Source of the DNA: Liolophura sinensis
Lineage: Eukaryota; Mollusca; Polyplacophora; Chitonida; Chitonidae
Length of the DNA: 64,000 nucleotides
Assembly: GCF_032854445.1 (NCBI RefSeq)
Contig: NC_088295.1
Span: 40,103,385-40,167,384, forward strand
Direction of reading: 5' to 3'
This document shows, piece by piece, positions 1 to 13,100 of the stretch. Every line of letters begins with the position of its first letter. Within the stretch, counting starts at the first letter, position 1. Position numbers and translations under genes: made by a program. Under the pieces are notes generated by a model. That model was given only the letters and a program-made list of their open reading frames with translations, was not told the origin of the DNA and ran no database searches.

Positions 1-933
1 ACCTATAAAGCAGTTAGAGTGGAGGCTTTATGGGTGGAGGAAACCAAATTAAGTTCCGCCATGAAGCCTACTCACTGAGTCGAACGGTTAATGAGTGCAG
101 AGTGCATATGGAGTTTATATGACAAATCCCCAGTTTGGAAATGTGAAGACGAAAGGAAATGTACAGCAGCATTGATTTGCGAAATACTTGCCTAGTTCAC
201 GCTCATGCTAAAGCCTTTGGGTGTGTTTGTACTTTATATGAATAAACTGGTTATTCCATACATTCAGGGAAACTGTTATGTAGGCTTGTGATGCACGCAC
301 TGAAGGAACATTGGGGCGTTCATAGGTCTATTTCGTGACAACTAAATTCATTTCAAGCTTTCCATTCTCAGTAACAAAGAAGTACGTGTTAGGTTTGTTA
401 GCTTTTGATTAACACTGCTATTATTTTGTAAAATTAACAAGAACAAAATATTGCTAATATCACTAAATGAGCATGTACACGGAGTACAGTTAGCAGTGCT
501 TGTACCATATTTTGAACTGTTGAACAATATATTACAGCCGGCACTACCCAAAGCCTTATTCCCACTGTTGATGTAAAGGTAGCAACGTAGACGCCCCTAG
601 CGTTAGGTAAAAACATGCAATGATGTTTGTTACAGTTTAGTAGTCCCCGCCTGTCGTTGATCTTACATTCTTGCCTTCAGATGTATGGCTTAAATCTCTT
701 TAGCAATCACTGGCGTTGTTTTAGCGTATTGCGTTTTGTAACTCACCACTGAAACTATCAGGGCTTAGCATTTTCTCCGTGAGTAATGGTGCACTACCAT
801 CAGGCGAACCATTTTCTTTCTGACTAATGTCGTGTCGCATTACCCCCCGTTGTAACATTTTCTTTCTGACCACTGAGTTGCGCTACTTTTTAGCTGTTCA
901 TATTTTAACAAATCAACCTGCTGACACTTTCAG
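1..933. other. Left edge: probable intron of the astacin gene
   Basis: I see no exon here. The exon starting at 934 needs two bases of a split codon from an upstream exon carrying the start of the astacin catalytic domain, and nothing in this stretch reads like that part of the family on the + strand. Short ORFs on either strand have no recognisable domain. Most likely this is intron sequence. Confidence 0.5.
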
Positions 934-1109
934 ATGTTTCAGTCCGGTTGGCCGTAAAGGCGGCCCCCAGGACGTGTCCATAGGCACAGGCTGCAACAAT
1001 AAAGGCACTATAATGCATGAAATAATGCACGCATTGGGATTTTGGCATGAACACAGTCGACCAGATCGGGATCATTATATTGAGATAATGTGGGATAACA
1101 TAGCTGAAG
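934..1109 (+). CDS. Astacin exon: zinc-binding helix
   Basis: This exon carries the catalytic signature [16 protein letters not shown], which fits HExxHxxGxxHE with three zinc-binding His and the catalytic Glu. It is preceded by a VGRKGG strand typical of astacins. The acceptor is TTTCAG and the donor GAAG|GTGAG, leaving phase 1. An open frame runs past the donor to a stop at 1205-1207, but the next exon joins correctly only from 1109. Confidence 0.92.
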
Positions 1110-4100
1110 GTGAGAAAACCGAGACAACGACATGTATTTACGTAATGTGGGATAACATTGCTGAAGATCAGATAACTGAGGTAACAACATATCTTGACTT
1201 GACATAATGTTGGATAACATTGCTCAAGGTGAGATGAAGATATTTTTTTTTTGTTGAAATCGCTCTGAACAAAACTAAATATATATTTTGTAAATGAATT
1301 AACTTAAAATTATCTTACGCCTTGGAATATATGAATTTAATGTTTTACGCCGTTCAGCGTATAGCTTTCTTCCCAATAGTAGTTAATACATTTTCATTTT
1401 TGTGCATGTGCTTCTCTTTTTTTCTTGAATCAAGAATTATGTATATGTAAGACAACTTTGGGATTATGTCGATCAGTATTATTTAGCGTGACCAAAGTGC
1501 ATGTGCAGCTCACTCTTGGGTCATGACTTCAGTTTACTATGTGACTTTTTATTTCTGTTATTTAGATCACAAACACAATTTCAACAAGTTTGATTTTGAC
1601 GAGATCGATACTCTTGGGGCGCCCTATGACTACGGCTCCATTATGCACTATGCCGCCAATACGTTCGCTGCCGACAGGTCAGTGCCGACTATAGTACCGA
1701 AATTCCCTACACGAGACGAGCTTGGACAAAGGAAAGGACTAAGTGCTACTGATGTGTTGAAGATTCGCAAACTGTACAACTGTAGTAAGTATCTGGACTG
1801 TTTTCTTTTCCAATATATTTATAAGTCATCTTTACATCTTCATTAATCTGTTACAGGTATAAACAGAACTGGAATCCAAGCTGAAAGAGATATTAACAAA
1901 TTCATACTAACAATTTGAATGATTTATTTTACATGCTGACAATTGACATCTCTATAAATGAAATTAATGTAGGCACATGGAAATCATTTTTATATGAACC
2001 AGTATTTGTAACAAATGCTTAATGCGTGAAGTGAGATGAAGTTTTTAGTTGGATCTACCGTACATATATATAATGGAATTTCTTCATGAGACATTGCCTT
2101 TCGGTAATTTTGTAGATATCTCTCAGTGCCGGGACCCTGGTACACCTCTGAAGGGATTTCGCCAGGGTAGTAACTTTAGTGTTGGGAGGACCGTGTCCTT
2201 CATCTGCCCTTCACGGTACACGCTAGTTGGCAGTAGAGAACGATATTGTAAAGATTCAGGGGAATGGACGGGTTACATTCCTGTATGTATACGTAAGTAT
2301 TCTGCGTCATGACATCATCAGCAAAATACAGCAACATCACCAGCTACATCTCCAGTGCAATACAGCAAAATAACCACCAAAATCCAGCAAATTCATCATG
2401 GCTGGCTAGCCTTGGGGATAAAAACAGCAAATGTGTAACTTCGTCGAATACCATCCTGCTTTTGTTTGCTTGAAAAGACCGATATAGTTCCATTATAAAG
2501 ACAATAACGGATTTAACCTTAAAATGAAAGAAAATATTTTAAAAATAAGTCTGCGTAAATGGAAAGATCCTTGAAAACTGTATCTAAACCACCTTCGTTT
2601 ATTTTTTTCTTGGTGGAGCAGGGAGGGGAGAGATTTTTTTAATTGAACAATGTTAATTTTGGTAATTTGGTAATGCAAGTGATGTGAAATTGACTTTTTA
2701 TACTTCATTTCCACCTTGGGATGATATTGTTGTCACGTTTGCTATAGTCTAGTTAGAGTTGCCTATATCCAGCTGTCTGTAAAAGCAGTCATACAAGCTG
2801 CCATAATTGCCTTCAGTCAGTAACATGTAACAACACAAGCTCTACACATGGATAAGTTCGGTTTTAGAGATCGATTTTAGGAAATTAAAGTATCAAAGTA
2901 CTCTCCACGCACTTTGTCCAGAATGCAACTTGTTTTTGAATAACTATGATGTCACCCGAGGCAATGAGTTCTTGGTGTCGAAACACTGGCTAATGGCAAT
3001 TTTGGTAGCGAGTATGATTGATTTTACACACAGCTGATTATAGGCGATTCGCCAGTTACTAAACGCCTATACTTGCTTTGGTTCACTGGTTCGCTGTGTA
3101 TGTTGTCCGTTTTGGTACGAAATTCACCTTATCACGGTAAATGATATTAATATATATGACTGTTTTCCGTGTTTATAGCTGGTAGCATATTTTACTGTAA
3201 CCTTGACCGGGCTGACCTCTGCGGCTGGAAACAAGAGACCAGCGATGACTTAGACTTTCAGTGGGCACATTCCAGCACACCCACAGCCGACACCGGTCCT
3301 AAGGAAGACCATACCATGGGAAGCTCTTTTGGTACAGTACAATCTTCATGCATTATAACCGGTTCAGCTGGCTCAAATGATTGAGCCACTGGCTCGATGT
3401 GACCATCAGCCCCTTGACCATGCCATGATCACCGGGTGTTCGAATCCAGCTGTCGCTGTTTCGGTTGTGCTTTTAGTCAAGAGCTGTTTTGGTGTAGGAG
3501 CCTATAGCAAAGGTCGGTGCTTTATTCAGGGTTCTCTGGTGTCATAAACCCTTATTAACCTTTCCGCCGTCACATAAGCGAAACATTCTTGAAAACGACG
3601 TTAAAAACCTTAAAACCAATCAATGAATCAAGTCCGCCGTCTGTACGACCAAAACAACGTGTCCATTAAAGTGTCGATGTTCACCTCAGCTAACCAACCC
3701 GCGAAACTTTTTGCCAGAAATTGAATAGAAACGAGTAGGCTACGTTAAATATGGGGTTTAATAACCACGCTGCATTTGTTACTTTAGCTATCCTAACCTT
3801 TGTGTGATTGTCACCATATTTCTGTCATAAGAAGCTTACGGAAGTGCATCCATTTCTTATTAGAACAGGTATTGTACATTTCTGATGTTTTACAACTTTT
3901 TAGGTGTGTTACTTACTTGTTTATAAATGTGTTGACCAAATGACGTTTTACCTGTATAGGTTTAAGGTAAACGTTAGTAATCACCACTGGTCAGACATGA
4001 TATCCACCAAAAAGCAATACACTATCGACGAGCTTTCTCCAATGTAATACCTGAAGATATACACGTAGTTTTTGAGGCAGGTTCGGAACTCTTCAGCGTT

Positions 4101-7100
4101 GCACTTTTCCTTTCCATCTGCCTCTGATAAATAAAGTTTTGATACAGAGACAGTAAAGAATTGAACCGGCCTACATCAAAACTTATACAACCACCCAGCA
4201 GAAAACTGGGGCGAAAACTTAAAATAGTTGCAAGGATTTACAATATAAAGCAAGTACACTTCAAGACCTAGTGATTATTCTGATCTTAGAACAACGTGAT
4301 TGACAGAAGAGGGAGCATCATCGATAGATCTGTCACTTTGTAATGACAGAAGTGAGAGCGTCATCGATAGATCTGTCACTTTGTAATGATTAGCTTGTAC
4401 TGTTAGCTTTGAAAAAGATGCCAGATAGGATTAAAGTCCATGGCATTTTTTCTGGATCTGAGCCAACTATGTAGCTTACAGCGTAACGTAACAATGCATT
4501 CTTTGGAAAGAATGGAGCGTCTCTCAGCGTTAAGGGTTGTAATCCGCAAATACACCGTTAAAGTATGTACAAGTACGTCTCTCTTGAAAAAGTTTGTCAT
4601 TTTCTTGCTAATGGTTTATGATTTACCCCGGTCACTTTGGTTTCCTCACCTATAAAAATGACCAGCATCGCACACGTGAAAAATTATCGAGTTTTGCGTC
4701 AAATAATAAAAGAATTACTGTACATTTCTTTGCCCGAACGTCAACAACCTGCGGATGGTTGTGGGTTTCCCCCGGGCTCTGCTCGGTTTCCTCCTACCAT
4801 AATGCTGGCCGCCGTCGTATATGTGAAACATTCTTGAATACAACGTAAAACACCGATCAAATAAATAAATAAATAAATTGATATGTATGTCACGTCTCAA
4901 AAGATCCCTTATACTTTCTGGTAACATCGGCCTTCTTTACTTGTAAAACCATGTGCACGTAACATTGATAACTATGTATACGTCTATTTTTAAACCAGAC
5001 AAACTGATGAAAAACATTACTTTAGGCTAAAGTGTGATGAATTTATATTTGTTCTTTACTCAAAGGTTCCTATTTATTCTTGGAGAGTTCCACGCCAGCT
5101 GAAGTTAACCAGAAGGCCCGTTTGATTTCACCAACACTACAGCCGTTCTCTTCAAGTATTTGTATGAGGCGAGTTGTAATAAAACTAAAATACAAAACCA
5201 TCCCAGGGAGATAATTCCCTTAAAAAGTCTCTTAGTAGATTATACAGATTATCTATGTTTATAGAAATGAAAACAATAATTTTTACTTTCCAAAAATTCC
5301 AAAATTATAATCAGATACCTTCAGATAAGTTATACCAAAGAAGGATCATTTCCGTTCATTTGAACACGTGCAATATGGAGCCGGTTAAATGTTTGCAGGT
5401 TTTATCATCACATGATGGGCGATGGTATCGGCGATCTCCGTATCTACATCCGGGAGAATGGACACGAGAGCCGAATACTGACGCTGAGTGGAGAACAAGG
5501 CCGAGACTGGCAATTTGCTGACGTGAGCTTCACACCAACACTCACATTCGAGGTATGAAGCAATATCAGAAGTTTCTGTGTTTCTTTTCCTGTCCTTTTT
5601 TTCTAATATTTTCTTCTTCACATCGCTTGATAAGGCGTTAACCTAAAGGATATGGAACTCAGTTTCCCCTGATTCCCGTTTTAATCTGATCCATATTGAT
5701 TTGAATTATTTTGTTTTATTGTGACGGCACAAAAAATGGAATTATAACTACTCTGAAGCATTTTATATGTATATCACACCAACGGTTCATCACATGGGCC
5801 GGATTCTTCGAAAGCTAGTTCAGCTCAGCTGGCTCGGACCGTTAAAACCCTGGCTAGATGTCAGTCCTTTACAAATGAGGCCCGAAACCGTTTCTTCCAA
5901 CTTGATACTTTGGCGAGGACGCTTTTCTTTCTTTCCCTGTTCCTTTGTAAATACACATAACTAAATCCCCAGGTATGCCATATTTTGCACTTGATTAAGT
6001 ATAACCTATGAAGCATATGTGCTTGTTTATATATGCTAATGATTTTCATTTATATTGACCCAACATTGTTACTTTTGCCATGGTCGCTTTGTTGAAATGT
6101 TGTGTTGGTTTGCAGGTGATATTTGAGGCCGTCCGGGGCAGAACATTTCGTGGAGACATCGCGATCGATGACATAATTCTCTCCCCTTGTGACGTCTTCA
6201 ACAACTTCACGAATCTGCTACCCGGTGACTCTCGTACCAAACAGCCCCCCACCGTTCCCGGTATTTATCCACTTGGCCCTCTCAAAGACTTCCGCCAGTA
6301 GTTGTAGTGCTTGTCAGTCAAGATGTTTTTGCGCTTTGACTGTTGTGCTCTGTGTAAGAACTGACACTAGATTAGACAATTTCTGCTGACACTTCATCAA
6401 CAATCTGGTACTCTGGCACCGTAATATACTAACTCCGGATATACCCGGTTCAGTAGATTCTTGGTACAATGACATGTGCAGATGTGGCTCTCAGAACGAG
6501 AGCAGCATTGTCATGCAAGGAAAAGTATTTGTTATTCCAGTATGTTCAAAACCTTGAGATATTTTATACATATTTGTTGTATTTTTTGTATGACTGTTAC
6601 TATAATAGATGATCGTGCTTCATTGTTTTTTATACCCTTGTGTGTAATACTGAGTTTATTTTACCGATAATTCAACCATGCATAATCCCGATCTAACGGA
6701 ATATACATCGGGATAGATTTGAAGACGAATGTGGTTTTGTGTTGTTGTCATTCACTTTTAATTGAAACTTCCTCATCAACATCATGTATTTTATTTAAAC
6801 TGCATAATAAATACACGCATCTACTCATAACAAATTGGTTGTTTGGAGTTTACGTCATATCTACCAAATAATCAAAACCTATAAAGACTGCAATTTAAAT
6901 TGCACCCACGAAATTCGTAAAGATACCGTTATGTTCAATCCGGAAAATTTGAAGGGAAAAGAAATGTATGTATTTATATACTGAAGAGTACTTAGAGTAA
7001 TTTTAAAATGTCGGATGGCAGTATAGTTTAGACAAACACTCCATCTTCTGGACTGATTTCTGATCTGTAGTGAGCCGTTGGAACGCACCATGCATTCTGT

Positions 7101-10100
7101 GGACGTCGTCCGTTTGTACATTCACCTATGTGGAAAATTGCCTTTCTATCTTCTTTTATCTTGTGGAGGAGATGTATCTTCTGTCTGTTATTTGCATGCA
7201 TGCTTGCATGGCTAACTTTCTCTACAAATCCTCTAGAAAGGAGCGGGCAGGCAAGCTGTATAAATAATGCTCAATAACATCCATAATTCTAGAGATTTTG
7301 TGACATTAGATTAACTGACTTAATTTATGTACCTAGAAAATCAACCTGTATATGTATAGAAATGGTATTACTATATAAGTAAAAACTTTGAACCTAAAAT
7401 ATAACGTTTCACAGACCGTTATTTGGTACGGTTTGAAATAAGAAGTTTTCTGTTCATGTACCTCTATATGGAATTAATATTGAAGTTTGAAGGTTTAGGG
7501 GAAATGACTCCCAACGGTTGACAAAAAACATCTGTTCCTTTTGCTTGCTTTGAGGAGGGTTCTTTGGTATCTTTTTGTACTCTCTAGTATGCCTGATAAT
7601 TATGTCGAAATGATACGCATGTGTTTAATTATGCATGCAGTGGAGGTTTCAATTAAACCAGTGGCATGCGTCACGGATTTAATTTGTCGTGGTCCTCTTA
7701 CTGTACAAACTATTTTCTTTTCCCAGGTGGTTCAAAGCTTCCAGTTTCGCTGTCATGTGACTTTGACGAGAATTTGTGTGGTTTCACGCAGAGTACTAGA
7801 GACAATTTTGATTGGTGGAACCAAAGTGGCCCAACAATTACAGTTAACACAGGGCCTGAGTGCGACCGTCAACAGTGTGATCTGGGTAAGTGGACGCGTG
7901 TACGAAAGCTAGACGATCAACGAGTATACACTTCTACATTCTTTAATGTTTTCATTACGTATTCAATATTGTTTGACCAATGCTACGACTGTAGCTAGAA
8001 ATGGCTGGAAATAACACAATCTCACTGATGAAAATCCCGAGAAATTGTTATGATAATAATAATAATGTATTTCTATATATAGGTTGGCAAATAGCGAGTA
8101 TTTTTATTATAGCAACATGAACTCAAGAATGTACATTGAGAAACTTTTCTCTATATCCGTGTAAATTTAGCGCACATCTTTTCTCTGACTCCTTCATAGG
8201 GTGTGGCTTGTTGAGCCGACTCGACGAATTAGGCAAAACTAAACAGAACAACATTATCTATTTTTTTTATCTGATGATGGCAGCAGTTGCGGTCGAAAGC
8301 TCATTATAAACCATCATATAAACCATCGTATAAAGTTGTCAAAATAGTCCTATGTGCTATGGTTTTAATTAAACATCTATTTCCTAAGTCGTCTTCACAA
8401 GATACAATATGTCGAATTCCAAGAGATTTATTCACGAAAGAGTGTCAAATTTTCTTCCGACAAGTCGAATTCGACATATCGCACGTACCATGAGAACGCG
8501 AGAAAACACATATATAGTCCAATGGTGGTCATATCACGATTACAATTTGGGAGTCGAGTGATGGCTGAGTGCTTAAGGTGTCTCACTCTCGCCACACGAG
8601 GCGCAGGTTCAATCCCGCGTTGGACAGGAAATCTGTGGGTTAACTCACACCAACTCTTCACTCAAGAAATTAATCTGTTAATTTTAACAGGAAGTCTGTT
8701 GTCTAAGTGGCGGTAGAATGTATTCTGTTGTCATAACGTAATACTGTGTCACATTCAACATAATGTCATGTTAGTCTAACAGAATCTTTATGAATAGAGT
8801 ATGTGTGCTATATTTAACAGAATAGCCTGTTGCAATAACAGAATACATTCTAGCATCACTTAAACAACATACTTCCTGTTAAATTTAACAGGTTAATTTT
8901 TTAAGTGCTCACGGTGGCTTGGTGACAATAAGCGGTCTGGTTTTTAGTGACAATAAGAGGCCTGTGTAACAGTTTACTACCGTCGAAGACAACTTGTCTG
9001 CCAGGAATATAGCCGAGGAAAGTTTGTCAGTAACATGCCAATGCACAAGGTGGTTTACAACGGGCACTTCGGTTTCCCATGAAACTGACCACCACACACA
9101 TCAAATAAATAAATGACTAACATGTAGAAATCTCTAAGAATCACATGAAATGGCACGGTTTTATAGTCTGGAACCATTCTGCAAAGGCTGGCAAAGTTCC
9201 CCATTGTCTTCTGTCCGTCGCAGTGCAAGTTATTCAGTTAAATACGCTAAATATCTGTCATTTCTCGCTTTCTACAGGTAAATACATGTATATTGAAGCT
9301 TCTGCACCGCGAATCAAGGGTGACAAAGCTGCAATAATATCACCCAGGCTCGAGGTAAGATATGCAGGTTTTACCACATGGGCTTAAAACGGTTGACTTC
9401 GTAAATCGACCTTACGAATTTTTCAGTCATGTGACACGAGGAGTCATTAGATGTGTGTTCATATATACGGTGTCTTCTTGCTGTCTTCCTCTCCGGCCGT
9501 ACGTGGGAAAGGACTGGCAAACTGCGGATGGTCGTGGGTTTTCCCGGGCTCTGCCTTTACTGTATGAATGTCTTGTTAACGAAAATCTTCCCCAAGTCCA
9601 TGGATCGTTGGGGTTTATATGGCCAGTTTTGAGTAATCGGGTTTAGAATTTCGACATTACACATTTCCTCTCAATAATCAATACTGAAGATTTCCACAAA
9701 TACGATTAAGAAAATTTAGTTGTTCAAGAATAGATCAGTGCAAACCGTTAACTTGAATAACGTATGGAATTTACTGTTTCAATCGGGACCTCCCTGATCG
9801 AGGGAGTTAGCACGCCAGCATGGCGCGATGATCCAGGAGCCTCTCACCAATACGGTCGCTGTGAGTTCAAGTCCAGGTCATGCTGGCTTCCTCTTCGCCC
9901 ACACGTGGGAAGGTCGGCCTGCAACCTGCGGATGGTCGTGGGTTTCCCCCGGCCTGTGCTCGGTTTCCTCCCACCATAATGCTGGCCACCGACCTATAAG
10001 TGAAAAATTCTTGAGTACGGCGTAATACACCAATGAAGTAAATAAATAAATAAATACTGTTTTAAACAAGCAACATTTTGTATAAACAGTTAAAATAGGT

Positions 10101-13100
10101 ATAGGTGACACTGGAAAAAGACACTGAGATTACTAAGCGGAGTTAAACTTAAATAACGTGTAAAATTGATTAAGAATTGCTTTGTAATTTTTTTTATATT
10201 TTTTTAATCAGGCAACATTTTGCATAAACTGCTCAATAAAGTTTAGGTGACACTGGGATAGGTGAATGCAAACATTAACTTTAACTTGAATAACGTGTGT
10301 AATTGATAAAGAATTTATTTTTTTTTACCTTTTTAATCAAGCAACATTTTATTGAAGTGGCCAAAAACGATTAAATGAACCTGGGAGAAGATACTGGGGT
10401 GAACTAAAGGGTGTTTTCGTATCTTCAAGTCAAGTATTGATTAAAGATATTAAGTTGCCAGATTTCACTGGTTGCACTGCCGTGGAGCTGATCTGGTTTA
10501 TTTCACCTGGCAACACTATATTTCTCCTAATTTTCAGGACATGTATAAGTAGTGCTAAAAGCGACGATTTACATTTTTTTCTCAGTTTGATTTGAATACG
10601 TTGGTCATTAGATGTACTAACCATCTGAAAAGAAAAACGAGAACCAAATATTCCTGCTTCAATTATATGTATTTTGATTAGAGTAGATTAGGTGTCCAAA
10701 ATATTAGAAGAATTAGGGAACGCTGTATACCTACCCATACCAGGATGTTGCTGGGGAACTTCGTTCACTGAACCTGGCCTCCGTGCAAGTTCCATTCTGT
10801 TATCATATTTAGATGTTAAGAGTATGCTATGGAGTCTTACTCGTTTGCACAACACTGCTCTCCTGTTTTGTTGGAACATTATCTGCGCAGCTAGTTCATG
10901 GCGAAATTTGCGATTTCCTCCGCCGATAAATATGACCGTCGTCAAATAGGTGATAATTCTTGAGTATATGTAAACCGTTATACAACAATCAACCAATCAG
11001 TACATGCGGAACTTGTCTGTAAAATCGTCTCAATATTTTTGTATTTAGTTACAAGCCATCGCTGGCTCGGCGGTTAAAACTCATGCTCGCAGCGAAAGTC
11101 ATGCCTTTGACTAGGGAAGTCGTATGCTCGAGTCCAGCTCTCCTCTCTGTATATGTCGGGCAAAAAGCTAGCACACTTCTACCAGTCACGTCTTCATTTA
11201 ATTATCAACGTTCACCGTTGTTTGTAACAGGGAGGAGGTGTCCGCTGTCTGTCTTTCTACTACCACATGTATGGTGATCAGATGGGGGATTTGACTGTAC
11301 GGGCCCTTATTGGGGATCAGAACATGAAGCTGTGGAGCCAAAGTGGGGATCAAGGAAAACGCTGGCACGCCGCAGAGCACGAGTTCAGGCCCACCACAGC
11401 TTATCAGGTAAACCTCCCTTATCTCTTGCTGCAGGTCAGCCCTTTTTTGTGTTAATAAAAAGGACGATTTTTTAAAGCATTTTTGAGTAATTCTTGATAT
11501 TTTGCAATTTAAAATTTATAGTTTTTAACCTAATTCTGCTTAAGCCATGATTCTAGCAGGGTGTGTAATTTGGTATACTATTTAGGCATTTACTTGAACA
11601 GTTAGAGCAAAGCGTAAATGAGGTAAAATGACAAGGAGGCGTATTTCACCGGTTACTAGTGAGCATTTGCCAGTTATTACACTTTCGCGGATGCTCTGGT
11701 TTTACTCTCTATACTGTAGCCTTTTTATATTTTATGCCGCACAGTCATACGCACAAAAGTAGCATGACTGCATCTTACCCTTTAAATTCGGAAGTGACAA
11801 CTATTATACGGAAAGTGTAATTTGTTCGCTTTCGTTTCATATTTAATCATGGAATTCCTTGTATTGTGTCCTCAGTGTCCTTTCAGAAAACTAAATAATC
11901 ATAAAGTATTTTATTCAAAGTAAAGGAGTCAACACGATAGGTCAGTACATGTATATATATCCCTTACCGTCATATCGGATTTTACTCAAGCCTTTCCATC
12001 TAAGCGCAAAAAAGTTTTCCAGCCGTCAACCAAAATAGATGTCTCAGGTCAGTAATCACAGGGCCGATTCCCAAACCAACGTTCAGTGCAAACCATCAAA
12101 GAACTAAGAAAGTAAATTAATAGTACGACATTAAGATGGCCTCATGCGAAGAGAAGCAGTCGAGGGTTTTCACTGATGCATGGAAAGACGCATTGAATGA
12201 AATGAGTATCCAGATCGTGTACCATGCTAGTTTATAAGTTGTCGATAATCAAAATATGTATCTCATTGGCGCTTTGGTTGCAAGTGTTTATATATTAAAC
12301 GTGGTTTTGTTTTTTTGTTTCAATGTTGTAGATAAAAGTGCATGCTGCATGTGGTGGTATGTCATGGTACCATGCGAAAGTTAGGGGATATATATTTTTG
12401 AGGTTGAAGTTGACAAAGTTACTATATAAACAGAAAGGAAAACCAATGCGCTCGTGTAACCTATACAGGCTGTATAAGCATGGCACATCATTAATATCGC
12501 CACGGTGGTTATATGAACGTGGTTCTATATCAAAGGTTTGAAGTCATGGAACTTTGTTACCTCGGTAACCTCCAGCCGGGGAGGGGGGGTGTAGTAACAC
12601 TGGGCAACAAGTTTTGAGTTACGTCAAAACCAGGCAAAACTCCAATATATTTTAACTAGGTGAAAAAAAACGCAGTGCAGAAATATATAGCGTCTCAACA
12701 ATCTAAAATGCCTGAGTGGCCGTATAACCCTATTATGTAACTTATAGTTATAATTAAAGGCTGGTATGTTTGGCACAAGAAACTTGCAATGGAGATGCTT
12801 GAGAATGAAGCCTTGGCTTGTTTCATGACGTAGAATGAGATCGCCGAATCTACTAGATCATCTAGCATACTACAGCAGGTTGGCATTTGTTCACATGCAA
12901 CCAGTGATATTCGGTCTCTTGACAATTTATCTCACGGTTTTATTTTAACTGTTCATGTAAATGTTTAAATAGTAGCAGATTGCATCCCCCTGATACCACA
13001 GCGTAAGCAGAATTAAGGAAAATGCAGTGATGTTAACTAAACCTCATTCGAATTACACCAAATGCTATGTTGTCATTATATTTAATAAGCAATCACATGA

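Noticed and set aside
7541-7912. ORF of 123 codons over the MAM2 exon
   Set aside because: It is in a different frame from the MAM domain; the real exon is 7727-7885.
8555-8640. A true tRNA gene
   Set aside because: A- and B-box-like stretches are present but no complete cloverleaf; it fits a SINE head.
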